A DNA stretch of 64,000 nucleotides from JAYEPK01 sp048569615. Its GTDB lineage: Archaea > Thermoplasmatota > Penumbrarchaeia > Penumbrarchaeales > Penumbrarchaeaceae. Position 1 is the first letter of the stretch; the number at the start of each line of letters is the position of its first letter. The notes below the pieces were generated by a model. It did no database searches, had not been told where the DNA came from, and saw nothing but the letters and a program-made list of their open reading frames with translations. This document shows, piece after piece, positions 35,726-44,850 of this stretch. Where the stretch lies: positions 1 through 64,000 of the forward strand of contig JBLIRK010000009.1 in assembly GCA_048569615.1 (NCBI GenBank), written 5' to 3'. The translations under genes and the position numbers were made by a program.

Positions 35726-36493
35726 ATGAACGGTGAGCCGAGGAGGATACATGTGATCCCCATGGGACTTGAACTTGACAGGATCATCGGTGGTCTCAAG
35801 GAGTATCCCACCAACCGCGTCATACTTCTGAACGGGAGGGATCCCTCCACCGAGATAGAGAGGATGTCCAGAAAGAACGGGCAGAGGATCAGGGAGATGG
35901 TTAGAGCTACAATGGATATAGAGGAGATCGAACTGGACATCTTCGATTTCTACAAGGCCGCACGGCAGCTTAGAAAGCTCTTTCAGGACCTTGCTGACGA
36001 GGGATGGTCGGTTCACGTCAATCTCTCAACAGGGAACAGGATAGTTTCATCGGCCGCGCTCCTTGCAAGTTTCATGACCGGGGCCACACCCTATTACGTC
36101 CGTCCAGAGAGATACTCGATACCCGAGGACCAGGAGGTGCTCTCTTACGGCGTCGAGGAAGTGATCAGGATACCATCGGTGAGGATAATGGGCCCGGACG
36201 TCAAGCAGGAAACGGTGCTCAGGGTCCTTGGAGGCATGGGGGGGAGCGCCCGCCATGAGACCTCCCTCATTGCCCCGCTGGATGAGGTAAAGAATTTCTT
36301 CACGGAGAGAAAGGAAGGGGAGAGCAAGAGGGCGCACCTGGCAAGGAAAAGGGCCTTCCTATCGAGGACGCTCAGGAACATGGAGAGGGAAGGTTACATA
36401 TCCCTGCAAAAAAGGGGCAGATTCGTCAATGTGGTCCTCAGTGAAACAGGTGCTCTTTTTTCGGGCCAGGTCGCTGATGCCGGAAATTTCTAG
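35726..36493 (+). CDS. CARF-HTH transcriptional regulator, Csa3/HFX_2341-like
   Basis: A 255-residue protein. The N-terminal Rossmann-like CARF domain (residues 1-140) opens with IHVIPMGLELDRI and has the diagnostic VNLSTGNRIVSSAAL near 98-112, the loop that contacts cyclic oligonucleotides in related sensors. The C-terminal part (about 165-240) is a winged helix with RTLRNMEREGYISLQKRG. This build matches Csa3 and the haloarchaeal HFX_2341-like family (DUF6293). No CRISPR array or cas gene is in the window, so the ligand may be unrelated to CRISPR signalling. A TATA box about 26 bases upstream makes the mRNA leaderless. It is divergent from the XPD-like pseudohelicase. Confidence 0.75.
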   Translation: MNGEPRRIHVIPMGLELDRIIGGLKEYPTNRVILLNGRDPSTEIERMSRKNGQRIREMVRATMDIEEIELDIFDFYKAARQLRKLFQDLADEGWSVHVNLSTGNRIVSSAALLASFMTGATPYYVRPERYSIPEDQEVLSYGVEEVIRIPSVRIMGPDVKQETVLRVLGGMGGSARHETSLIAPLDEVKNFFTERKEGESKRAHLARKRAFLSRTLRNMEREGYISLQKRGRFVNVVLSETGALFSGQVADAGNF

Positions 36494-37392
36494 AATAATC
36501 GGTTCTTCTTCGAACCACGGAGGATGTTGATATCCACCGACCTCTTTGTCACCAGGCTGTCAGGCAGTATGACCATGACATCCCTTATCTCGTCCATCCT
36601 CCGATACCTCTCCAGCATCGTATCCATGGCATGCAGATCGCTTCCGAAGCAGTGCAGCCATATTCCCGGAGGTGACCCCAACGGGAGCTGGTCCCAGCTT
36701 CCCTTGGATATCCTGGTCAGATCCGAATAGCAGGTATCAAGGGTACACCCTTCAATAAGCTCTATCAACACCGAGAAAGTAGGAAAGGGCTCGATCAGGT
36801 GCTCGTTGACAATGGGCTTTATCTTCACACCCGTCCTTTCCAAAAGGTCCTTCAAACGCTCCCCGGTCTTCTCCGTGTTCAAACCAATAGAGGAGGAAAG
36901 GCTTTCGAGGTCCGCCCTACCATCCTTGACAAGGAGTTTCAGAAGCTCCAAAGACCTTCCCTTTGGAGGTTCCGGTACCTCTTCCGGTAGCTGCGGTGCA
37001 ATATGGGCACTGACGGTATATGGATGGGCCGCGCGCTCCAGAGCCTTGATCGCAGCTTTCAGGGAAGCACCATCCCAATGAACGACCTCAACGAGCATGA
37101 AGTCGTCCATGTTCGGATAGACGGACGCAACCTGGGGCATGCCGGACACTTCAGCGATGACCCTGTCCATTGACCTCATGTCGAAATGGAGCTTCAGAAA
37201 TGTCGTGTCGTATCCGAACATCCTTCTGTCGAAGAAAGCCGAGAAGCCGCTGACCTGGCCCTCCTTCAGAAGGAGTCTGATCCTCCTTCCGACGTTGTCC
37301 GGAGAGATGGAGAGCCTGCTGGAAAGGGCGGTCTCGTCCCACCTCCCGTACTGGGTGAGAAGGGTGATCAGCTCGAGGTCCTTGGGATCCAT
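36490..37392 (-). CDS. Lrp/AsnC-like regulator with duplicated HTH-RAM units
   Basis: A 300-residue DNA-binding protein. Residues 1-55 form a winged helix of the AsnC type (LELITLLTQYGRWDETALSSRLSISPDNVGRRIRLLLKEG), followed by a RAM-like ligand domain. A second HTH begins near 145 (LELLKLLVKDGRADLESLSSSIGL) with a second RAM-like domain. Two-unit Lrp proteins are common in archaea. A TATA-like box (CATAATATTTTC, about 37416-37425) is 26 bases before the ATG: leaderless. Its stop overlaps that of the convergent CARF gene by 4 bases. Target and ligand are unknown. Confidence 0.75.
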   Translation of the reverse strand: MDPKDLELITLLTQYGRWDETALSSRLSISPDNVGRRIRLLLKEGQVSGFSAFFDRRMFGYDTTFLKLHFDMRSMDRVIAEVSGMPQVASVYPNMDDFMLVEVVHWDGASLKAAIKALERAAHPYTVSAHIAPQLPEEVPEPPKGRSLELLKLLVKDGRADLESLSSSIGLNTEKTGERLKDLLERTGVKIKPIVNEHLIEPFPTFSVLIELIEGCTLDTCYSDLTRISKGSWDQLPLGSPPGIWLHCFGSDLHAMDTMLERYRRMDEIRDVMVILPDSLVTKRSVDINILRGSKKNRLF

Positions 37393-37435
37393 CCTAACAA
37401 TTGGGCATTTGTCTTGAAAATATTATGTTTTTCCA

Positions 37436-38392
37436 TTATTTTTCACTCATGAGCAGGTTCTGTACGTCCTTCCAGGAGGGATAATAGGGCTCGCTCGTTC
37501 CGATATGGAGCGCAGCCGCAGCTGTCCCGACCTCCATGGAACTTGTTATATCGAGCCCCTTCAGCCGGGCTGTGACGAATCCCGCATTATAGATATCCCC
37601 CGTTCCCGTCGGATTGAGTATCTCCTTAACGGGGGAAGCTTTCACCTGGATATCCTCATCCTCGGAAATGAACCTCGAACCGCGGGAGCCCTGGTGCACC
37701 ACGACGCTCTTTGCACCCAATTCGATAAGCGAAGCGATGCCCATCTCCAGATCCCCTTCGCCGGTCAATCCCCTCACCTCTTCCTCGTTGACGAAGAGTA
37801 TGTCAAGCAGGTGGACGTTATCCCGGAGCTTCGCAGCGGCTTCTCCCTCAAAACCGCCAGGGTCCGTTGCCGGATCCATTGAGGTTTCCACTCCGCTTCC
37901 CCTGGCTTCCCTCAGTATATCCCAGATCGGGCCCTCAGCCATGGCGGGCTGGAAGAAATAGCCCCCCGTATGGAGGGAGGCAACACCTTGGAGATCCAGA
38001 TGCTTCGGGCCGATCTCCATGAGGGAGTTCGCACCTGTATATGTCAGAAGCTTTCTGCTGCCCTTGGTATCTGGGATCGCAACGGTTGTCGCCGTTCCCG
38101 AGTCATCCGAAGGGAAGGTCATATCTATCACACCGCATTTCCTGATCCATTCCTTCAGGAATAGGGACAATCCGTCGCCTCCGTGGGATGCATGGAGCTC
38201 AACGGTAGCCCCGAGGGCACCAGCCGCAAGTGCGAAGTTCATGGTGTTCCCACCGGGTGAGAGCCGGATCCATTCCAGCTGAAGCTGTGCATCTCCTTCG
38301 GGAATTCCGCTGACGGGAGAGCAGAGGATGTCGAGTGTCATATCTCCCACGGCAAGTATCCTCCCTCCGTGGGTTATTTCAGACCTTTCCAT
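37436..38392 (-). CDS. PfkB-family carbohydrate/nucleoside kinase
   Basis: A 318-residue ribokinase-like enzyme. It shows the N-terminal AVGDMTLDIL, the substrate Gly motif SPGGNTMNFALAAGALGA, the ATP-binding VVVHQGSRGS, and the catalytic NPTGTGDIYNAGF with its Asp base. The family phosphorylates sugars, nucleosides or related alcohols with ATP; substrate cannot be read here. GGAG precedes the ATG. It is followed on the opposite end by the Lrp-like gene on the same strand and preceded by glnA, with short gaps. Confidence 0.85.
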   Translation of the reverse strand: MERSEITHGGRILAVGDMTLDILCSPVSGIPEGDAQLQLEWIRLSPGGNTMNFALAAGALGATVELHASHGGDGLSLFLKEWIRKCGVIDMTFPSDDSGTATTVAIPDTKGSRKLLTYTGANSLMEIGPKHLDLQGVASLHTGGYFFQPAMAEGPIWDILREARGSGVETSMDPATDPGGFEGEAAAKLRDNVHLLDILFVNEEEVRGLTGEGDLEMGIASLIELGAKSVVVHQGSRGSRFISEDEDIQVKASPVKEILNPTGTGDIYNAGFVTARLKGLDITSSMEVGTAAAALHIGTSEPYYPSWKDVQNLLMSEK

Positions 38393-38437
38393 GGATAATT
38401 CTCTCCTTGAAGATTATTTCATCATACGGGGGAATTA

Positions 38438-39814
38438 CTACAACGAAAGGTACCTGGAGAGCTCCCAATCGCTGACATGGGACCTGAATTCCATTACTTC
38501 CCTTGTCTTCTTCTCAACGAAGCTCTTAAAGATATCCTTTCCCACCGCCCTCTCTATAACCTCGTCCGACAAAGCAGCCTCGATGGCTTCGTGAAGATGG
38601 ACCGGCAGCTGTTTGATCCCCCTCTTCTTCCTCTCCGACCTGGTCATCTTGTTGGGATCTGTCGTGATGGGTTCGGGGGGCTCTATCTTTCTCTTCACGC
38701 CGTCAAGACCTGCCTCTATGAGAACGGTGAAGGAAAGGTACGGATTTGAGGATGTGTCTGAGTGCCTTACCTCTATATCACCTACCATCCTCGCACCGGG
38801 GGAGCCGGGTATCCTGATCATCGCCGTTCTGTTCCTCTGGCCCCAAGTTGCATATACCGGAGCCTCGAACTCGGGGATCAGTCTCTTGTAGGAATTTATG
38901 GTGGGATTGGTGAACAGGCAGGTTCCCCTGGCATGTTCCAATATACCCCCGATAAAGTATCTTGCGGTCTGGGAAAGGCCTATCTCATCTTCGGGATCTG
39001 CAAATGCCGAGCCGTCCTTTCCTTCAAGCCACATATGGACATGCATTCCGTTCCCAGAATCCTTTGCGGTGATCTTTGGTATGAATGATACGGAATAGCC
39101 GAACTGCCTTGCCGTGAGTCTTGCAAGCAGCTTGTACAACATTGAATAGTCCCCGCATTTGACTAAGTCCGGCACATGTTTGAACTCGACCTCCACCTGC
39201 TGGGCGCCGCCTTCGTGGTGGTGGAACTTAATATCAAGTCCTGCCCGTATGAGATTGAAGGTGAACTCGTTCCTGAACTCGTCCGAGTTGTCCCATGGAA
39301 CGGCTGCGAAGTATCCCTGCTTGGGATGGATCGTGTATATCGAATCACCGTGGGATGTGATATCCTGGGGGCTCACCCCCTCCCTTAAAAGGTAGAACTC
39401 CAGCTCCGGCTGCAGATGCGCGCTGTTGAAACCGAGCTGCTCGAGATGGTCCCTGCACCTCTTGGCTGCGTTTCTGGGATCCATCATGAATGGTTGCTCT
39501 CCATCGGGAGTCCAGGTGTCCGTCACCACCCTTGCCACCCTCTGGACGCCTTCTCCGTAGGGCAGGATCAGCAGGGTCTTGGGGTCGGGAACAGCCCTAA
39601 GGTCCGAGTTCTCGGTCCTGGCGAATCCGACCGATGATCCGTCAAAGGTCATTCCGTCATTCCAGAGCTTCCCGCTCAGGAGGTCCGCCGAGGGTACCGT
39701 GAAGGACCTTATCCTGCCTTCAAGGTCGGTGAACTGGCAGTACACCCATGTAACTCCGGCCTCCTGGAGCCTCTGATTGGCCTCAATTATCAGCTTGTCC
39801 CTGTCATCGACCAT
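38438..39814 (-). CDS. glnA: glutamine synthetase type I
   Basis: A 458-residue enzyme that condenses ammonia with glutamate using ATP, the entry point of nitrogen assimilation. Conserved blocks: FDGSSVGFA, the metal-binding PELEFYLL, HHHEGGAQQVEVEF, GNGMHVHMWL, NSYKRLIPEFEAP, and NRTAMIRIP. The adenylylation-site motif of the beta subtype is absent at the C-terminus, so it looks alpha-like. A longer frame begins at 39862, but its ATG lies upstream of the TATA box (within 39838-39846), so the ATG at 39814 is the real start. GGGGA precedes it. A perfect palindrome covers the TATA box. Confidence 0.92.
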   Translation of the reverse strand: MVDDRDKLIIEANQRLQEAGVTWVYCQFTDLEGRIRSFTVPSADLLSGKLWNDGMTFDGSSVGFARTENSDLRAVPDPKTLLILPYGEGVQRVARVVTDTWTPDGEQPFMMDPRNAAKRCRDHLEQLGFNSAHLQPELEFYLLREGVSPQDITSHGDSIYTIHPKQGYFAAVPWDNSDEFRNEFTFNLIRAGLDIKFHHHEGGAQQVEVEFKHVPDLVKCGDYSMLYKLLARLTARQFGYSVSFIPKITAKDSGNGMHVHMWLEGKDGSAFADPEDEIGLSQTARYFIGGILEHARGTCLFTNPTINSYKRLIPEFEAPVYATWGQRNRTAMIRIPGSPGARMVGDIEVRHSDTSSNPYLSFTVLIEAGLDGVKRKIEPPEPITTDPNKMTRSERKKRGIKQLPVHLHEAIEAALSDEVIERAVGKDIFKSFVEKKTREVMEFRSHVSDWELSRYLSL

Positions 39815-39832
39815 GGAAATTCCCCGAATGCT

Positions 39833-39851
39833 CCGGTCATATATTGACCGG
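39833..39851 (-). promoter_or_regulatory. palindromic operator over glnA TATA box
   Basis: A perfect 19-bp inverted repeat, CCGGTCA-TATAT-TGACCGG, whose centre is the TATA box of glnA. A bound dimer would block TBP, so it is probably a repressor site for nitrogen control. It differs from the GGAA-N6-TTCC operator known for methanogen NrpR. A further pair of the same half-sites lies about 50 bp upstream. Confidence 0.6.
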
Positions 39852-39876
39852 CCCATGTGCAATGAGGGACTATTTC

Positions 39877-41199
39877 TTAAATTTTGCCGGGACCGGACCT
39901 ACCGGTCGAGGCAGGAAGGGCGGCTCCCAGCAGATATGTCGAACCGACTTCAGAAGTCCGTATGTCCATGAACGAGCCCAAGAGCTCCGGTTCGCCTTTG
40001 AACACAATGGGCGTGTAGTTATCATCCCTTGCCATAAGCGTGCCCTTTTTTCCGATCTCGGTCACCAGACATTCCTTATGGAATCCCAGACGCTCCTCGA
40101 GCCCGTTCGATATCATCTCCCTGTGCCATTGGGAAAGCTTCCTGGACCGGTCCTTGACCACCCAACCGTGGACCCTTCCTTTCATTCTGGCGGCTTCCGT
40201 CCCGGGCCTAGGGGAGAAGCGAGTGATGTTGAGTATGTCGGGCCTGACCTCGCCGAGAAGCTCCAGGGTCTTGTCCACATCCTCCTCCTCCTCGCCCGGG
40301 AAACCGACTATGACATCCGTTGAGATGTTCGCGCCGGGATATCTGTCCCTGATCCTCCTGATCATGGATGTGAAGTCATCGGCAAAATAACCCCTGTTCA
40401 TGGCGGAAAGAAGCCTATCGGAGCCCGACTGGACCGGGATGTGGAAGAATTTGAACACCTTTCTGTCGGAGTATGCTTCCAGAAGATCCTCGATTATATC
40501 CATAATGTGAACAGGATTCATCATGCCGACCCTGATACGACAGCCTTCTTCAACAGTTGATGTGATCCTTCCCAGTAGAATCGGAAGCTCCTTCGCTCCC
40601 CGGTCCATTCCATACGCCCCGTTATCCTGGGAGGTCAGGAGCACCTCCCTTCTCCCTTTTGATATGCCTTTCATTACCATCTCCAGTATCTTATCCTGGG
40701 AATAAGAGGCAATCCCGCCCCTCGCCTTCCTTGTGATGCAGTAGGTGCATGCTCCCAAGCACCCTGTGGAGATTGGGACTATGGAGTCAAGACGCTCACC
40801 GGAGGGAATGAATTCCACAACGGTCCCTCCAACGGACGGAAAGTACACATCTAAGGAATTCGAGAGCGTGCTTACACCCATTGAATCCATGACGGTAATG
40901 CCTGGATGGACCTCCTGTAGGACCTCGGGGGCAATAGATGCCAGACAACCAGCTGCAAAAACGTTCTTTCCCTCTCGGAGGAGCTCCCCGATCCTCCTGT
41001 GCATCCTCCGCTCCGTGGAGGAGATGACATCGCAGGTGAAAACGAGCACCGTCCCCGCCCGGGGATCGGCTTTTCCCTCCACAGGCGGTAGTACTGAATA
41101 ACCTCGGCCGGAGAGCATGGACGCCGCCGCTCTTGCCTCGCCGTGGTTCATGGTGCAGCCGTATGATTCGTAGGAGAGCACCTCTTCGGTCACCGGCAT
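39877..41199 (-). CDS. tRNA threonylcarbamoyladenosine methylthiotransferase, CDKAL1-like
   Basis: A 440-residue radical-SAM enzyme of the MiaB/CDKAL1 class that adds a methylthio group to t6A37 of tRNA. The N-terminal Fe-S cysteines are C15 (YGCTMN), C56 (FTCD) and C85 (GCLA). The radical-SAM cluster is C147-x3-C151-x2-C154 in GCLGACTYC. HIPVQSGSDRLLSAMNRGY and STDVIVGFPGE are family blocks, and a TRAM-like domain ends the protein. Archaea usually have this CDKAL1-type member. It lies upstream of glnA on the same strand; a second palindrome of the glnA type falls in its last codons. Confidence 0.88.
   Translation of the reverse strand: MPVTEEVLSYESYGCTMNHGEARAAASMLSGRGYSVLPPVEGKADPRAGTVLVFTCDVISSTERRMHRRIGELLREGKNVFAAGCLASIAPEVLQEVHPGITVMDSMGVSTLSNSLDVYFPSVGGTVVEFIPSGERLDSIVPISTGCLGACTYCITRKARGGIASYSQDKILEMVMKGISKGRREVLLTSQDNGAYGMDRGAKELPILLGRITSTVEEGCRIRVGMMNPVHIMDIIEDLLEAYSDRKVFKFFHIPVQSGSDRLLSAMNRGYFADDFTSMIRRIRDRYPGANISTDVIVGFPGEEEEDVDKTLELLGEVRPDILNITRFSPRPGTEAARMKGRVHGWVVKDRSRKLSQWHREMISNGLEERLGFHKECLVTEIGKKGTLMARDDNYTPIVFKGEPELLGSFMDIRTSEVGSTYLLGAALPASTGRSGPGKI
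39891..39907. promoter_or_regulatory. second half-site pair upstream of glnA
   Basis: Inverted repeat GACCGG-ACCTA-CCGGTC inside the last codons of the methylthiotransferase gene, about 50 bp upstream of the palindrome on the glnA TATA box. It uses the same CCGGTC half-site in the opposite arrangement. It may be an auxiliary operator, or chance within coding sequence. Confidence 0.3.
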
Positions 41200-41219
41200 A
41201 CTGAGAAGCGGGTATTATT

Positions 41220-43601
41220 TCACGTTTTTGTTTCGGAAGGTCCGGCCTCCTCAACCTCCTCAAGTACCTCGAGCTCTTCCAACTCCTTCTTCCCATCAGG
41301 CTTTGCCGGGTTTCTAGCAACCTTCGAATCCTTTAATGAAGGGGCTTTGCGCGAAGATCGGATTTTCCCTTCACGGTCCTTTCTCTTCTTCCCTGCCTGA
41401 GGCTTCTTCTCACCTTCCTCCTTGGAAGGCAGGGACGGACGCTCCTTCCTATCCAGGGCAGGGGTTCTGCCTGCCCTGCGCCCTCTGAGCTCCCTTGAAC
41501 GGCCCTCACCTAGCCGTCTTCCTCCTTTCCTGCCGTATATTGATTCGTATCTCTCCCTTTCCTGACGCTCCCTTTCCCTCACGCCTTGCAATGAATATAT
41601 GTAGCCGCCGAGGACAACGGCGATGAGCAGGAACATAAAGACCGCAAAAGCCACCATCAGACCCCAGGCATGGGTTGAGCCCGAAGGCTCAATGAATATC
41701 TCCTCATCCGTTCTTGCTGAGGGCGCCTGCTCCTCGTTCTCGTATACGTTCCCGTAGAGATAGAGATAGGCCGGATTCTGGAGGTTTGTGCTCTTGTCCG
41801 ACTTCCACGACCGGTTGAATGTCTTGACCTCCCCCGGTTGAAGTGAGGGAATATCGCCCTTGAGCAGGATGACTCCGGCCAGCTCTATGCGCCATTTCAC
41901 CTCCCCCTCCCTCGTCGCGAAGGGGTAGTCGTTCCTGATCGAGAAGGTGAAATGGATGGTTTCACCAACCTCGTAATCGGGTTTCGGCCATATATCGAGC
42001 TTGTTTTCAACTATCTTGAGGTCGACGATCACAAGCTTCAGAGGCAGCTGGAGCAGCTTCTGGTTTCCCAGGACCCCATAGCGGTAGCGTATCCCCATTA
42101 CTCCCCTGGAAGGAACGGAATCCATAGGTACCGTTGACCTTAGAACAACCGTAACCGACTGTGATGGAGCCAGGGTCACCGACAGCGAATCCAGATCGCT
42201 TTCCCTCAGATCGAGGATGCCGCTTCCGTAAAGGGAAGCATTCACCGTCTCCGAACCGGACACAGTGCTGTTTGCGCCATCGGATGTGATGATGATCCGC
42301 ATGAAACTGCTGGGGGCCCAAGCGGGTCTGTTCTCGATGTCCAACTCAACGGTGTCGTAGAAATTGCCCCTGTTCCTTATCACAACAGGAATATTGTTGA
42401 TTCCCAGGGACATTCCGTATGTATCACCTCCGCCTGGAGGAGCGCTTACGGCCTCGATATTGTCCTTTCTCTCCACCTGTATCCTCAGGACTACCTCGGT
42501 CGTATTGGCCACTCCCTTCGCCTTTAGGACCACATCGTGCTTTCCCGCGATGGCCGTGCCGGGAACGTAAACAACCGGATGGAAGTCCCTCTTTGATTCG
42601 GGGGATACTGAGACCGCAAAGCCGGTCGGATCGTGGGTGTCATTCCACATTATGGACCAACCGCCCGGAATTGAATCCTCGCTTACAAGAACGTAATCTG
42701 TCTCGGTGGCCCAATTCTCCAGCGAAAGCGTGAACTGGATGGACCTGCCGGGGGATACAAGCTGATATCCGAGCGGGACCAGAGTTGTCCTGAGGTCGTA
42801 TATCGTGGATACGCGGAGAGTGAACGAGTTCGATGAATAGGGGCGGCTGATACCCTCCACCTCTGCTTCGACGAGGGTTACCTTCTGGGACCCGATGGGT
42901 TCCAGCTCCGGAGAGCTCACCTTTGCCGTTACAAGCTTTTCGGCTCCCGGAGGGATAAGGAACCGACGATCCGAGTACACCACGGACCATAAGGAGGGAT
43001 CCGGCTCTTCCACCGGAATGAGTCCGTTTATCTCAAGCGATACGTTGAGGACCGTGTCCCCGATGTTCTTCAGGGAGATCTTGACCTCGGCCGGAGAGTC
43101 CCTTCCGAGTATGTATGAATTTGAGTCAATGGAGACAAGAAGGGGACCCCGCTGGCAGATTATCTTCAGTGTCATCTCCCAGTGGTTCGGGGTTCCCTCC
43201 TCCGATACATTGATGAGCAGCTCGCCCGTTCCCACATCCAGGTCCTTGAGGTACAATGCTACCGCCTTGGACTGGAAGGGATCCATGTCCACAGGCATGG
43301 ACATTGCTCCGTTCTCCAGGAAGACGAGCCAATCCTGGGGAATGTCGGAGATCGTGATCCTGTACCTAATCTCCACCTGCCTGTCGTTGTCCAAATGGAT
43401 CAAGTAATTCTCTGTATCGTCCGGCTGCAGATAATCGACATAGGTCGTGGTCCCAGGCACCTCCTCGGCGAAACCACCCGATAACCTGATCGGGTAATCC
43501 TCGGGGAGCGCATTCGCGGGTTCTGACTGATCCACAAGAACGCAAGACAGGACCACCATCAGCATGAATACGAGAGCAGCCGTGACGGCCTTCCATTTCA
43601 T
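41220..43601 (-). CDS. type I membrane protein with Ig-like (NEW3/CARDB-type) domains
   Basis: A 793-residue surface protein. A signal peptide (MKWKAVTAALVFMLMVVLSCVL) is followed by about six Ig-like beta-sandwich repeats of the NEW3/CARDB kind, with several N-x-S/T sites. A membrane helix lies near residues 645-670 (GLMVAFAVFMFLLIAVVLGGYIY). The cytoplasmic tail of about 120 residues is strongly basic, then acidic at the very end (ELEELEVLEEVEEAG). The start at 43601 has AAAGGTG upstream and is preferred over an ATG 8 codons earlier. The basic tail could bind nucleic acid, phospholipid or an acidic partner. It starts shortly after the TPR gene and may be its partner. Confidence 0.8.
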   Translation of the reverse strand: MKWKAVTAALVFMLMVVLSCVLVDQSEPANALPEDYPIRLSGGFAEEVPGTTTYVDYLQPDDTENYLIHLDNDRQVEIRYRITISDIPQDWLVFLENGAMSMPVDMDPFQSKAVALYLKDLDVGTGELLINVSEEGTPNHWEMTLKIICQRGPLLVSIDSNSYILGRDSPAEVKISLKNIGDTVLNVSLEINGLIPVEEPDPSLWSVVYSDRRFLIPPGAEKLVTAKVSSPELEPIGSQKVTLVEAEVEGISRPYSSNSFTLRVSTIYDLRTTLVPLGYQLVSPGRSIQFTLSLENWATETDYVLVSEDSIPGGWSIMWNDTHDPTGFAVSVSPESKRDFHPVVYVPGTAIAGKHDVVLKAKGVANTTEVVLRIQVERKDNIEAVSAPPGGGDTYGMSLGINNIPVVIRNRGNFYDTVELDIENRPAWAPSSFMRIIITSDGANSTVSGSETVNASLYGSGILDLRESDLDSLSVTLAPSQSVTVVLRSTVPMDSVPSRGVMGIRYRYGVLGNQKLLQLPLKLVIVDLKIVENKLDIWPKPDYEVGETIHFTFSIRNDYPFATREGEVKWRIELAGVILLKGDIPSLQPGEVKTFNRSWKSDKSTNLQNPAYLYLYGNVYENEEQAPSARTDEEIFIEPSGSTHAWGLMVAFAVFMFLLIAVVLGGYIYSLQGVRERERQERERYESIYGRKGGRRLGEGRSRELRGRRAGRTPALDRKERPSLPSKEEGEKKPQAGKKRKDREGKIRSSRKAPSLKDSKVARNPAKPDGKKELEELEVLEEVEEAGPSETKT

Positions 43602-43662
43602 AACAACACCTTTTTTCACAATCAAACATGGTTTTATTTAAGCATGATGGGTTCCTGCATGG

Positions 43663-44850
43663 TCAGGACATGCTGGCCTGCTTCATCTTCTCGCATTCTT
43701 CCAGCTTCTCCCTGGCCTTTGCGTAATTGGGCTGGCATTCAAGAGCTCTGCGGAGGAATATCGATGCTTCGTTGAGCAGGGGGGGATCGAGCTCCATGAA
43801 GAGCATTCCCAGATTCATCCAGGCCCTCTCATATTTCGGGTTCAGCTCCAGGGACCTGTTAAGGGACCTTATGGCGGATTCCTTTCTTCCGAGCTTTCTC
43901 AGTGTCACGCCGAGATTGTTGTGGGCCCTGAATGAGGACGGGTTCTTATCAGCGGATCTTCTGAAGTATTCCTCGGCCATCTCGAATTCCTCCTCCAGGA
44001 AGAAGATATTTCCCAGATGATAGAGGATCTCATCGTCTCCCCGGTACTCGGCCAGGGCTTCCTCCAGCATCTTTTTTGCCTCCTCCAGCTCACCGCTCTC
44101 CACAAGCCCCAGGGAGCTTCTGATGATGCTGTACATCCTGTCATCCCTTCGACGGACTGGAGTGTCTTCTGCCGTTTTCAACGCCATTATCTTCCTTGGA
44201 ATTACTCTTCTCAGGACCCGGGGTTTCGGGGCGGTCATCCGGGGACTTCCTCCTCCTGCGGCTGCTTGTGTCTGTCCTTCCTTGAAAGATTCCTGACGGA
44301 TCTCCTGGGCTGTTCTTGACCTGTCCAGCTCCTTCTTCAGGTCCTCGATATGCTCCTGATCATCCTCCTGGACAGGGGAAGGAGGCTTCACCTTTACCGC
44401 TCCTTCGGGTCTTTCCAGGGAAGGCATCAGCTCCTTGATCATCCTCATATCGATCTCGCCACCGAGGCCTTCACCCGGCTTTGGACCGCGGAGTCTATCC
44501 TCTTCACCCTTTGGGGCAATGGATTCCGGTATGTCGAAACCCCTTCTGGTTTCCTCCTTCAATTTCATTATCTCCTTCTGGAGCCCCTCCTTTTCCTTGA
44601 CAAGTCCGGAAAGCTCCTCTTCCTTCTGAAATAGCTCCTCCTTGTCCACCTTGCCCTTCAGCATCAGTTCTATGGTCAGTCTCTTCCTGAGCTCCTCCAC
44701 CTCTTTTTTTCTGGTATCGATCTGGGATTGAAGCTTCTCTACCTTCTCTTCTTTTTCCCTTATGAGCTTGAACCTGGACTCGTCCTTGGCAATTTCCTGG
44801 CCCCCCTTTCCAAGTAGGGCGTTCAATCCGCGTCCCAGTCCTTCGACCAT
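43663..44850 (-). CDS. coiled-coil/TPR protein with ParB-like N-terminal motif
   Basis: A 395-residue cytoplasmic protein. It opens MVEGLGRGLNALLG, a string closely matching the N-terminal ParA-binding motif of ParB/Spo0J. Residues about 27-105 are coiled coil, 105-225 a low-complexity linker, and about 240-390 a series of TPR units (AEEYFRRSADKNPSSFRAHNNLGVTLRKLG...). There is no ParB nuclease-like or HTH domain, so it is not ParB. If the motif works as in ParB, it would stimulate a ParA/MinD-type ATPase, placing the TPR scaffold in the cell. AGGTG precedes the ATG. The surface protein gene follows after 61 bases. Confidence 0.7.
   Translation of the reverse strand: MVEGLGRGLNALLGKGGQEIAKDESRFKLIREKEEKVEKLQSQIDTRKKEVEELRKRLTIELMLKGKVDKEELFQKEEELSGLVKEKEGLQKEIMKLKEETRRGFDIPESIAPKGEEDRLRGPKPGEGLGGEIDMRMIKELMPSLERPEGAVKVKPPSPVQEDDQEHIEDLKKELDRSRTAQEIRQESFKEGQTQAAAGGGSPRMTAPKPRVLRRVIPRKIMALKTAEDTPVRRRDDRMYSIIRSSLGLVESGELEEAKKMLEEALAEYRGDDEILYHLGNIFFLEEEFEMAEEYFRRSADKNPSSFRAHNNLGVTLRKLGRKESAIRSLNRSLELNPKYERAWMNLGMLFMELDPPLLNEASIFLRRALECQPNYAKAREKLEECEKMKQASMS

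Noticed and set aside
43663..44850. Calling the TPR gene parB
   Set aside because: Only the short N-terminal motif matches; the ParB catalytic and HTH domains are absent.
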